Shown piece by piece: positions 1 through 7,984 of a DNA stretch of 64,000 bases. The notes below the pieces were generated by a model. That model was not told the DNA's origin, searched no databases, and saw only the letters and a list, made by a program, of their open reading frames with translations. Source of the DNA: Citrobacter enshiensis (lineage in GTDB: Bacteria; Pseudomonadota; Gammaproteobacteria; Enterobacterales; Enterobacteriaceae). How positions within the stretch are numbered: the stretch's first letter is position 1; each line of letters begins with the position of its first letter. The stretch is taken from NCBI RefSeq assembly GCF_029338175.1, contig NZ_CP119862.1:682001-746000 (forward strand), in the 5' to 3' direction. A program made the position numbers and the translations under genes.

Positions 1-436
1 TATCCTCGCGGATGCGGACTCCGATGGTTTGCACATTGCCACCTTGCTGTGTGCGCTGTTTGTGAAACACTTCCGTACGCTGGTGAAGCATGGACACGTC
101 TACGTTGCGCTGCCGCCGTTGTACCGTATCGATCTTGGCAAAGAGGTCTATTACGCGCTGACGGAAGAAGAAAAAGCCGGCGTTCTGGAGCAACTGAAGC
201 GTAAGAAAGGCAAGCCGAACGTGCAGCGCTTTAAAGGTCTGGGCGAAATGAACCCGATGCAGCTGCGCGAAACCACGCTGGATCCGAACACCCGTCGCCT
301 GGTGCAGCTCATCATTGATGACGAAGACGATCAGCGTACTAACGCGATGATGGATATGCTGCTGGCCAAGAAGCGTTCTGAAGACCGCCGCAACTGGTTG
401 CAGGAGAAAGGCGACCTGGCAGATCTCGAAGGGTAA
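1..436 (+). CDS. parE: DNA topoisomerase IV subunit B, C-terminal part (cut by window edge)
   Basis: The open frame enters from the left edge (codons in phase with base 2) and ends in TAA at 434-436. It encodes about 144 residues of the C-terminal TOPRIM/tail region of ParE, the ATPase subunit that pairs with ParC (encoded at 17417) to decatenate chromosomes. The visible DADSDG motif is the metal-binding acidic motif of the TOPRIM fold, followed by the conserved [11 protein letters not shown] block and the basic/acidic tail. The start, the GHKL ATPase domain and the resistance-determining region lie outside the window. Identity rests on near-complete recall-level similarity to E. coli ParE. 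Confidence 0.97.
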   Translation, partial: ILADADSDGLHIATLLCALFVKHFRTLVKHGHVYVALPPLYRIDLGKEVYYALTEEEKAGVLEQLKRKKGKPNVQRFKGLGEMNPMQLRETTLDPNTRRLVQLIIDDEDDQRTNAMMDMLLAKKRSEDRRNWLQEKGDLADLEG

Positions 437-461
437 TTTTCGCGAAAGCTTATGGTAGCTG

Positions 462-496
462 AAAACGGGGGGAAGACGATTCCCCCCGTTTTTTTA
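462..496. terminator. Bidirectional Rho-independent terminator between parE and the CNT transporter gene
   Basis: A perfect stem (AACGGGGGGAA / TTCCCCCCGTT) with a short loop is flanked by an A-run on the left and a T-run on the right. It can therefore end parE on the plus strand and the convergent nucleoside operon on the minus strand. Confidence 0.9.
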
Positions 497-1726
497 CTGA
501 GCAATCAGGAAAAACAGCCCGGTCAATGCGGCGCTCATCAGATTCGACAGCGTACCGGCGAGGATCACCTTAACCCCCATTTTGGCGATAAAGCTTTTTT
601 GTGCAGGTACAATTCCGCCCAGCACGCCGATCAGCGCCGCAGGGGCAGAGAGATTAGCGAACCCCGCCAGCGCCATAATGACAATAATTTGTGAATAGTC
701 GGACAGGCTGGCTTTCAGCGGGATAAAGCTGGTGTACGCGACAAACTCATTGAGCACCAGCTTCTGCCCAAGCAGATTACCCACCTGCAGGATCTCAGAC
801 GAAGGTACGCCCAGTAGCCAGGCGACAGGAGCGAACAGGTAGCTGAAGATCAGCTGCAGGGTGACGTTCTCCATGCCAAACAGACCGAACGCCCAACCAA
901 GCAGCCCGTTAACCATGGCGATCAGCGCAATCAACGCCAGCAGCATCGCCCCTACATTGACCGCCAGCTTCAGTCCCTGGCTGGCCCCGTTGGTGGCCGC
1001 TTCGACGATGTTAATCGGTTTTTCTTCTCCGGTAGCCATTGCGCCGGAAACGTCGGCAATATTCTCTGCTTCGGTTTCAGGGTAGAGTATCTTTGCCATC
1101 AGCAGCCCGCCAGGGGCGGACATAAACGACGCTGCCACCAGATAGCGAATTTCAATTCCCATGCTGGCGTAACCGACCAGCACCGATCCGGCAATCGACG
1201 CCACGCCGCCGCACATCAGGGCGAACAGCTCAGAGCGGGTCATTTTTGGCGCATACGGTCGCATCAGCACAAACACATCCGTATTACCGGCAAAAATATT
1301 GGCTGTCGCCGCCATCGACTCCGCCGGGCTGGTTTTCAGCAGCTTATGGATACCGGTGCCGACAAGGCGGATCACCCACTGCATAATGCCCAGGTAGTAG
1401 AGCACCGAGAACAGCGCTGACATAAAGATAATGATCGGCAGGACATGGAAGGCGAACAGAAAGCCCATTTTAAAGCGTCCCAGATCGCCAAACAGGAAAT
1501 TGATCCCCTCGGAAGAGTAGGTGAGCACGCCGGACAGGCTGTTGGAAATCGCCAGCAGGATTTTTTCCCCGGCCGGGACATACAAAATAAACGCGGCCAG
1601 CCCGGCCTGAATGGCAAACGCGCCGCCCACGGTCCGCAGATTAATCGCTCGTCGGTTGGCGGAAAACAGCAGTGCTATTGCCAGCAGCACCACGATACCA
1701 AGACACAGGATTAGAATTTGCATCAT
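494..1726 (-). CDS. Concentrative nucleoside transporter (CNT/NupC family)
   Basis: The product is a roughly 410-residue inner-membrane protein made of successive hydrophobic helices, with the CNT order: gate/N-terminal domain, hairpin region, then NEFVAY and GFAN motifs near the C-terminus. It probably carries out cation-coupled nucleoside uptake. The HP1 substrate motif, usually G-Q-(T/N)-E in this family, reads G-N-T-D here at about residues 146-149, so the base-contacting Gln and Glu are changed conservatively; NEFVAY and the Asn/Ser of GFANLS are kept. The start overlaps the upstream hydrolase stop (TGATG), implying translational coupling; ATG at 1726 or 1723 are both possible, with AAGGAG just upstream. 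It is the last gene of the nucleoside operon. It resembles NupX/NupC but is not clearly either. Confidence 0.9.
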   Translation of the reverse strand: MMQILILCLGIVVLLAIALLFSANRRAINLRTVGGAFAIQAGLAAFILYVPAGEKILLAISNSLSGVLTYSSEGINFLFGDLGRFKMGFLFAFHVLPIIIFMSALFSVLYYLGIMQWVIRLVGTGIHKLLKTSPAESMAATANIFAGNTDVFVLMRPYAPKMTRSELFALMCGGVASIAGSVLVGYASMGIEIRYLVAASFMSAPGGLLMAKILYPETEAENIADVSGAMATGEEKPINIVEAATNGASQGLKLAVNVGAMLLALIALIAMVNGLLGWAFGLFGMENVTLQLIFSYLFAPVAWLLGVPSSEILQVGNLLGQKLVLNEFVAYTSFIPLKASLSDYSQIIVIMALAGFANLSAPAALIGVLGGIVPAQKSFIAKMGVKVILAGTLSNLMSAALTGLFFLIAQ

Positions 1727-2688
1727 CACTCCTTATCCGCGTCGATAATCTTGCGAAACAGATCCTTAAACAGATTGTCCCGCTCAATAAATTTCACCAC
1801 CCGAATCAGATGACGGCGGTTGTCGAAGCTCCAGTTCAGGTTGTCATTAATCAGCGGTGCGGGCCGGTACTGGCAGGTATACCAGCCTGGGTCCAGTACG
1901 TATCCGACGGTGGTGATGTCCCAGATAACCTTACGGGACGCGAAGCCAATCCACGGGCAGCGCGGGGCTATCTCCGCAAAATAGCGGCCAATCCGGCTGG
2001 TGTTAGCGAAATAAAACTGCATTTCCGGAACGGAGGTCGCCATACAGTTCGCCACGCCGAAGCAGGGGACTTGCGTCAGCGCCACGCCGCTGTCAAACAG
2101 CACGCGGCTGGCGGCGATATCCTGCATCAAATTGAATTCCTGATTATCCTTCCAGTCGTGACTATTGCCACCGAGCCAAATCAGATGAATTTTTTCAATA
2201 ATATCGGGGGCGAGCAGCAGCGCGTTGGCAATATTGGTCGGCGCGCCGATGCTCAGAACCTGAAGCGTCTGCGTTGCCGAACGGGCGCGGGAAATCAAAT
2301 CCGCGACTGCGGGTGAACATTCCGGCATATCGCTGCCGGTCAGATAGCGCGTCGCGCCTTTGAAAATTTCAGGCAGCGCCTGACACGCCGGGAGTTTTTC
2401 AAAGACCCGGTGGATCTCTTCAAAGCTAAGCGTCATGCCCGTGGCGGGATCGTTGACGTCAGTGTGCGAATTGCCCTCGCCAAAAAAATGGTTGGTAAAC
2501 GGGGCGGCGTAAACGGCCTGTAGATCGATGCGTTCCGGGTGAAGGTAAGCCCAGGCGATAGCAATCTGATCGTCGATTTCATTATATGTATCGCTATCGA
2601 TGACGACCGGGACGCGTCCACCCTCCGGAATTGACATCAGCGACATTCTTTTTTCCAGCGTTAACGCTGGCCATTGTGCGGTTAACAT
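1726..2688 (-). CDS. Nucleoside hydrolase (IU-nucleoside hydrolase family)
   Basis: The 320-residue protein should cleave the N-glycosidic bond of nucleosides to give base plus ribose. Residues 31-40 hold the Ca2+-binding DxDx5DD motif (DSDTYNEIDD), and residues 184-192 resemble the EFN...D block of the family. Near residue 256, where RihA/RihB-type enzymes normally have a His-Asp (HDP), this protein has Trp-Asp, so leaving-group activation may differ or the substrate may be unusual. The first ATG (2688) has a weak ribosome site; ATG at 2646 (MSLMS) is an alternative start that removes 14 residues. It lies between the Tsx-like porin and the CNT transporter, which supports a role in intracellular nucleoside breakdown. 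Confidence 0.88.
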   Translation of the reverse strand: MLTAQWPALTLEKRMSLMSIPEGGRVPVVIDSDTYNEIDDQIAIAWAYLHPERIDLQAVYAAPFTNHFFGEGNSHTDVNDPATGMTLSFEEIHRVFEKLPACQALPEIFKGATRYLTGSDMPECSPAVADLISRARSATQTLQVLSIGAPTNIANALLLAPDIIEKIHLIWLGGNSHDWKDNQEFNLMQDIAASRVLFDSGVALTQVPCFGVANCMATSVPEMQFYFANTSRIGRYFAEIAPRCPWIGFASRKVIWDITTVGYVLDPGWYTCQYRPAPLINDNLNWSFDNRRHLIRVVKFIERDNLFKDLFRKIIDADKE

Positions 2689-2706
2689 AGCAATTCATTC
2701 CGTTGG

Positions 2707-3441
2707 TTAGAAATCATAAGCCAGGCGATAGATCAGAATATCTCCGTATCCGTCGGCGCCGAGTTTGTTATAGAAATAGCGGTACATAAAGGTGGTGGAG
2801 ATATGATTGGTGATTTTCCACGTCAGATTAAGGCCGCCATTGAGACCTTCGCTGCCGTAGTTATTTGCAGAGTAGTCATCATTACGATCCAGCTCAATTT
2901 CATTCCAGTTAGAGAATAAAAAATCCTGGTTAAAGAGCTGAAAGGCATACCCGGCATTCCAGCCGATGGTGAAACCATTGAGACCGTTAATATCATAGGC
3001 AGGACCAAAATTATTATGTGCAGTAATATATTGTCTGGCGATCCACGGTTTAAACCACCATCCATCACCTTTCAAGTTTGTATAACCAAGACCTATAAAT
3101 TGGTTCGTTTCTTTAAAGTCGGGGCTTTGCGAATTATAGACCTTAGTAAAAAGGCTGGCTCCTGTGTCCCATAAATAGGTATGAATCTCGCCATTGGCAG
3201 TTTGCCCCTGATTCCCTTCGTTCTCTAATATGTTTTCAAAGTCGTAAAAGCCATACATTTCTCCCCAATCAAAACCTATTCCACCTTCAATGCCGATCAG
3301 TGCTTGTTCATATTCTAAATCTTTAACACCCGCATCCCACGACTGATAATCAAAATGAACATTTCCCCAGCCATACTTTTGTTCTGCTGTGGCAGATAGA
3401 GAAATTAATGCAATAATGAGTGCTGAAATTATTTTTTTCAT
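2707..3441 (-). CDS. Tsx-like nucleoside-specific outer-membrane channel
   Basis: The 244-residue protein begins with a classic signal peptide (MKK, hydrophobic core, cleavage after ...SATA about residue 19). Alternating amphipathic strands rich in aromatic residues follow, and the protein ends in Phe, as beta-barrel outer-membrane proteins do. The pattern (YGWGNVHFDYQSWD, GFYDFEN, repeated Trp/Tyr strands, terminal YRLAYDF) matches the Tsx / nucleoside-specific channel family. It probably lets nucleosides cross the outer membrane for the CNT symporter in the same operon. A good ribosome site (AAGGAA) precedes the ATG. It follows the kinase/regulator gene by 26 bases. Confidence 0.9.
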   Translation of the reverse strand: MKKIISALIIALISLSATAEQKYGWGNVHFDYQSWDAGVKDLEYEQALIGIEGGIGFDWGEMYGFYDFENILENEGNQGQTANGEIHTYLWDTGASLFTKVYNSQSPDFKETNQFIGLGYTNLKGDGWWFKPWIARQYITAHNNFGPAYDINGLNGFTIGWNAGYAFQLFNQDFLFSNWNEIELDRNDDYSANNYGSEGLNGGLNLTWKITNHISTTFMYRYFYNKLGADGYGDILIYRLAYDF

Positions 3442-3467
3442 TATTTATATTCCTTATACCGAGAGGG

Positions 3468-4688
3468 TTAGGTGGAAGGAGAGTTTGTGAGTGAATTAAG
3501 GCGTTTGATAACCACGTTATGTTCCGGCATATTGGATGCCCCCTGACGTTCAACGGCCAGAGACGCAAAAGCACCGGCATAAATCAGTGCGCTGGTGATG
3601 TTTACTCCGCTGGCTAACTGTGCTGCCAGAGCGCCATTAAAAGCATCACCCGCGCCTGCGGTATCAATATTCACTGCCGGGAAGGCTGGAAATGAACGAT
3701 GTTGTAGGCCGTCAAAGAGCCAGCAACCTTTATTACCTAATGTGATGATGACAAGCTGTGGTCCCGTATGATGAATGGCTTCTGCGGCACGACGAATTTC
3801 ATCTTCTGTACGAACAGGCGAACCAACGATTGATTCTGCCTCTGTCAAATTTGGCGTGACAATGGTTACCCATGACAACAGGTCCCGCGCGCTTTCACGC
3901 CATGGCGCTGGGTTCAGGATCGTGGTGATACCGCATGTGTGGGCAAATTTAAGCGCCATTGCGGTCGCATCAGGGTTGTTTTCCAACTGGGTGAGAAAAA
4001 CATCAGATTCACCGATAGTGTCATAACAAGTCATTACTTCGTCGGCGCTGATCGTCTGGTTTGCGCCGGGATTAATCACAATCGCATTATCCCCCGCATC
4101 TTCAGAAATCATGACGACAGCGCTGCCGGTTGGAATGGAGGGATGGCTAAACAGCGTGAGTGATTCAAGCCCTACGTTGTTCAGGAATTGTTGTGCTTTT
4201 GCCGCAAATTCGTCTTCACCCACTTTGGCGGCGAAATGCGTATGTGCTCCAGCCCGGCAAGCCGCGACGGCCTGGTTGCTCCCTTTTCCACCAGGAAGGC
4301 AGCAAGAATTTAGTGCACGTATGGTTTCTCCCGAATCCGGAAAATGTTGTAAGCGATAGACTAAGTCGGTATTAAATGATCCCAAAATAAATACGCGTCC
4401 ATTTTGGGGAGGGCTGGCTTGCTTAAAACTAAACATGTTAATATCCATATTGGTATGTAAATAAAGTTTATTTTCTTCATACGGAAACGCATCTTTAATG
4501 CTGCAAAGCACAGCGCCGCCATATTGAGGCCGTATCAACCCTGTATGTTTCAAATCCTGAATGTCACGACGAATTGTTCGTTCGGCTACGCATAATTTTT
4601 TTGCTAGCGTCGTAACTTTGACACTTTTATTTTTCTTGATTTCAGAAAGGATAAAGTGTTGACGCAGTTGCTTATAGCGATGGGCCAT
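3468..4688 (-). CDS. DeoR-type HTH regulator fused to a PfkB/ribokinase-like sugar kinase
   Basis: This is a two-domain 406-residue protein. Residues about 10-60 form a DeoR-type winged helix-turn-helix (VTTLAKKLCVAERTIRRDIQDL), and residues about 95-400 form a complete PfkB kinase. The kinase has the substrate motif GGKGSNQA (133-140) and the ATP/anion-hole motif DTAGAGD (342-348), with Asp348 as the expected catalytic base. A ribokinase activity would phosphorylate the ribose freed by the nucleoside hydrolase. Fusing it to a DNA-binding domain suggests that the enzyme senses its own substrate or product to control the operon. It is the first gene of the operon (GAGGG ribosome site), and its long AT-rich upstream region is the likely target. 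Function is inferred from domains only. Confidence 0.9.
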   Translation of the reverse strand: MAHRYKQLRQHFILSEIKKNKSVKVTTLAKKLCVAERTIRRDIQDLKHTGLIRPQYGGAVLCSIKDAFPYEENKLYLHTNMDINMFSFKQASPPQNGRVFILGSFNTDLVYRLQHFPDSGETIRALNSCCLPGGKGSNQAVAACRAGAHTHFAAKVGEDEFAAKAQQFLNNVGLESLTLFSHPSIPTGSAVVMISEDAGDNAIVINPGANQTISADEVMTCYDTIGESDVFLTQLENNPDATAMALKFAHTCGITTILNPAPWRESARDLLSWVTIVTPNLTEAESIVGSPVRTEDEIRRAAEAIHHTGPQLVIITLGNKGCWLFDGLQHRSFPAFPAVNIDTAGAGDAFNGALAAQLASGVNITSALIYAGAFASLAVERQGASNMPEHNVVIKRLNSLTNSPST

Positions 4689-5135
4689 TATTTAAACCCT
4701 CGTTAGAAGCGGTAGATACAACTCTTTGTAATAAATGATTTGTGAGTTTTCATTTTTAATCTCTAAAATAAATTTCGTTATCCGAATCAGTAATTACAAG
4801 CCTGGTTGTAGCTGAATATATATAATTTCTAAAGCATTTTGGCACGCGAGATTTTTTCCAGGGTCTCAGAGGCAATGTCTGTAATTACACCTGTGCGTTA
4901 ATTCGTATTTAAATGATACAGATAAAAGTTAAGAATTGAATGCGGCTTAAATCACATAAAAAACGTACAACTGGACATAATGTCCGATTGAATCATCGGT
5001 AGCGGTATTTATGCTATAGAAATATTTTATTCGTGAATTAAATATGGATGTTTATTCTGCTGGGTTATGCGAACTTTCCTGCCGTTCATGAAATAACCCA
5101 CAGGCCGGATAATGCGTTCATGCTGCTATCCAGGA
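4689..5135. promoter_or_regulatory. AT-rich upstream regulatory region of the nucleoside operon
   Basis: No gene is seen in these 447 bases. They lie upstream of the HTH-kinase gene and are AT-rich. They contain a perfect inverted repeat GGACAT-A-ATGTCC (4973-4985) and two copies of GTAATTAC (4790-4797 and 4881-4888) with similar flanks. These are candidate operators for the fused regulator or for a global factor. No convincing promoter hexamers were pinned down. Confidence 0.5.
4973..4985. promoter_or_regulatory. Perfect inverted repeat, candidate operator
   Basis: GGACAT and ATGTCC flank a single A, a compact two-fold symmetric site in the region upstream of the nucleoside operon. The binding protein is unknown; the operon's own HTH-kinase protein is the obvious candidate. 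Confidence 0.4.
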
Positions 5136-5972
5136 TTACGATTTATGCGCTTTACGGTATTGCAATGGCGTCTCGCCGATGCCCTTTTTAAACGCGCTGA
5201 TAAAGTACGTCACGTCAGAAAAACCGACTCTGGCGGCAATCTCCCGCACGCTCTCCTCACTGTGGAGCAACCTTTCACAGGCCTTCCGTAGCCGCAACGT
5301 GTTCAGATAATCATGAATTTTCTCGCCCATTTCAGCGTGGAATTTTCGTGAAACGTAACTGCGCGATTTACCTAACTCCTGCGCCAGCGCATCAAGACTG
5401 AATTTGTGCTGATAGTTCTCATCTAGCCAGAACATCACGAGGCTGGCAATACCGTGGCTGTTGCCGGGCGCACCGTCGTTATCTTCTGGCAGCATGGCGA
5501 GCAGACTGATGAGCAGGCTGGCGATATTTTCGCTGCTCAGTGGCGGCTGATAACAGTCAAAGAGATGGACAACGTGCGTATGGCAGTGCGCTACATCGAC
5601 AACCCACGCCTCACCTCCACGTCGGGACAGTTTCTGCAACCGGTGCTGGGTTTGCGGGAAATCGCGCAGAGTCTTCAATATCGCGTGGTGGTCGAGATGA
5701 ATAATGGTGCGACGGTAAGTCGCCACGGCCTGTTCATCCACCATCACTTTGTGCAGGGTAAACGGCGGGAAGAAAAACAGCCGTCCGCGGCGCATGGTGT
5801 AGTGGCGATTATCGACAATTGCCACACCAAATCCCTCTTCGACATAGAGAATTTCCAGGCACTGATGCCAGTGGTGATAGCGCACGGTATTGGCGAATAG
5901 TCGACTGAACGACACGGTGGCGTCGTTTAAGGCAATCAGCTCCAGACGATCGGATTTTGGCATGTCGCGCAT
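5136..5972 (-). CDS. AraC-family transcriptional regulator of the GH88 locus
   Basis: The 278-residue protein has an N-terminal cupin-like sensor domain (about residues 15-110, with HHWHQCLEILYVEEG and an FFFPPFTLHKV strand). The C-terminal AraC/XylS double HTH spans about 175-275 (SLDALAQELGKSRSYVSRKFHAEMG and a second helix-turn-helix ending TPLQYRKAH). It is transcribed divergently from the DUF2264-MFS-GH88 operon, so it most likely activates that operon in response to a uronate-containing oligosaccharide. Starts at 5972 or, three codons in, 5963 are possible; neither has a strong ribosome site. Confidence 0.92.
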   Translation of the reverse strand: MRDMPKSDRLELIALNDATVSFSRLFANTVRYHHWHQCLEILYVEEGFGVAIVDNRHYTMRRGRLFFFPPFTLHKVMVDEQAVATYRRTIIHLDHHAILKTLRDFPQTQHRLQKLSRRGGEAWVVDVAHCHTHVVHLFDCYQPPLSSENIASLLISLLAMLPEDNDGAPGNSHGIASLVMFWLDENYQHKFSLDALAQELGKSRSYVSRKFHAEMGEKIHDYLNTLRLRKACERLLHSEESVREIAARVGFSDVTYFISAFKKGIGETPLQYRKAHKS

Positions 5973-6138
5973 AGTGCAATAAAACTCAACTTTTCCCTCT
6001 CACTTTGTATTTATAAACCACCTTTTTAAATTTTCTCAACTGCGGGTTTATTCATCTGTCATCGCTGTGACATGGCTAACATTTCTACGCCGTCCTGATT
6101 CACTATTCTTTGCCGCAGTTGATTATGAGGACGAGCGT

Positions 6139-7956
6139 ATGTTGGCGGCAAATAAAGAAAAATCAAATCCGTTGTCTTCCCGTCGGGATGTCGTGGCAGC
6201 GTTAAACGCGATGCTGGGCGCGCTGGACAAACAATTCCCGCAGGAAAGTTCCCGCTTTTCTCTGGGCGATACCTGCGCGCACTACGCCACGGATATTGCA
6301 CAGATGGAGGGGCTTTCTCGCGCCCTGTGGGGTCTGTTCCCGTTGATGGCGTCCGGTGACGCCACGCCGTTTGGCGACAAATACATCACGGCTATCAAGC
6401 GGGGAACCGATCCACAAAGCGCAGACTACTGGGGCGAAACTGCGCCTTACGACCAACGCCTGGTAGAGATGGCGGCGTATGGACTGGGCCTTTCGCTGTT
6501 GCGGGATAAGCTCACCGCCAGATTTAGTGAACGCGAGTTACAGAACCTGCACGCGTGGCTGAATCAAATCACCGATGCGCAGATGCCGGACAGCAACTGG
6601 AACTATTTTGCCATTATGGTTCAGCTCGGTTTTAAATGCGCCGGACTGCCGTTTGACCAGGGGGCTATCGACCGCCGTTTCGCCATGATGGATGAATATT
6701 ACCTGGGCGATGGCTGGTATTCAGACGGTCCGGGCCGCCCGAAAGATTATTACATTTCAATGGCGTTCCACTTCTATGGTCTGATCTACGCCACGCTCAG
6801 CGGTGACGAAGAGAGGGCGGTGCTGCTGCGTGACCGCGCGCGCCAGTTTGCCGATGATTTTATCTACATGTCTGCCGCCGACGGCGCATCTATCCCTTTT
6901 GGTCGCAGCCTGACCTACCGTTTTGCGATGGTTGCCTTCTGGAGCGCGGTGGCATTTTCTGAACTGGATGTCTTCACGCCAGGCATTGTGAAAGGGGTGA
7001 TTTTGCGTCATCTGCGCTGGTGGCAGCAGCAGCCGATCCTCGATCGCGACGGCATTCTGACGCTGGGTTTTTCCTATCCCAATCTGGCGATGTGCGAAGA
7101 CTACAACTCGCCAGGATCGCCGTACTGGGCGCTGAAAACGTACCTGATCCTCGCGCTGGAAGAGGGAAGTCCGTTTTGGCTGGCAGAGGAACAGTCGTTG
7201 CCGGAACGTGCGGAAAAACACCTGATCCCAAATGCGCAGCAAATCATCACCCATGCCGACGCGTCGCAGCATGCCACGCTGCTCACCGCGGGGCAACTGG
7301 AGCTGAATAACTACGTCAATACCGAAGCGAAATACACTAAATTTGCCTACTCCAGCCGCTTTGGTTTCACCATTGAGCGCGGGCGTTTCGGTCTAAAACA
7401 CGCTGCCAGCGACTCTATGCTGCTGCTCAGTGACGGCGATAACTACTTCCGTGGTCGTCGCGACTGCGAGGAAGTGCGCGTCGATGAGAATTTCATTTTC
7501 TCGCGCTGGTCGCCGTGGCATGACGTGCATATAGACACCTGGCTGGTGCCGTTCGGCGAGTGGCATCTGCGTCTGCATCGCATTAATAGCGCGCGCACCC
7601 TGCAAACGGTAGAGGGCGGCTTCGCGGTGATCAAAACAGAACATCGACTGCAAGAGCGTGGTTGTTATCTGAACGCCGAAAACGGCAGCAGCGTGATTAT
7701 CGATTTGTCTCCCGTGATTACCCGCGTGCCCGACAGCATCGTCACACCGCCGAACAGCAGCATTATGTTCGCGGAATGCGCCTCTATTCCTGTGCTCTCC
7801 ACGGAAATCCCGGTCGGTGAAAGCTGGCTCTGTAGTGCCGTTACGGCCTCCGGAATACAGAAAAACTACGCGATTACCCCGCAGTTGCACATTAACAATA
7901 ACCAGGTCGTGATTCACGAACCGGGAAGCGAACGTCAAATGGCGTTCTTTATCTAA
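6139..7956 (+). CDS. DUF2264 domain protein, putative carbohydrate-active enzyme
   Basis: The protein is about 605 residues from ATG 6139, which has GAGG eight bases upstream; the frame stays open to 6067 but that upstream ATG has no ribosome site. Residues about 20-370 match the DUF2264 family (DYWGE, DSNWNYFAIMVQ, DGWYSDGPGRPKDYY, DGASIPFGRSLTYRF), which looks like an alpha/alpha-barrel of helix pairs as in polysaccharide lyases and GH88/GH105 hydrolases. The C-terminal about 200 residues look beta-rich. There is no signal peptide, so it is cytoplasmic. First gene of an operon with a sugar symporter and a GH88 hydrolase, it probably processes an imported uronate oligosaccharide; the exact reaction is unknown. 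Confidence 0.8.
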   Translation: MLAANKEKSNPLSSRRDVVAALNAMLGALDKQFPQESSRFSLGDTCAHYATDIAQMEGLSRALWGLFPLMASGDATPFGDKYITAIKRGTDPQSADYWGETAPYDQRLVEMAAYGLGLSLLRDKLTARFSERELQNLHAWLNQITDAQMPDSNWNYFAIMVQLGFKCAGLPFDQGAIDRRFAMMDEYYLGDGWYSDGPGRPKDYYISMAFHFYGLIYATLSGDEERAVLLRDRARQFADDFIYMSAADGASIPFGRSLTYRFAMVAFWSAVAFSELDVFTPGIVKGVILRHLRWWQQQPILDRDGILTLGFSYPNLAMCEDYNSPGSPYWALKTYLILALEEGSPFWLAEEQSLPERAEKHLIPNAQQIITHADASQHATLLTAGQLELNNYVNTEAKYTKFAYSSRFGFTIERGRFGLKHAASDSMLLLSDGDNYFRGRRDCEEVRVDENFIFSRWSPWHDVHIDTWLVPFGEWHLRLHRINSARTLQTVEGGFAVIKTEHRLQERGCYLNAENGSSVIIDLSPVITRVPDSIVTPPNSSIMFAECASIPVLSTEIPVGESWLCSAVTASGIQKNYAITPQLHINNNQVVIHEPGSERQMAFFI

Positions 7957-7984
7957 TAACCCTGGATATCTCGGCGAGGATGGT

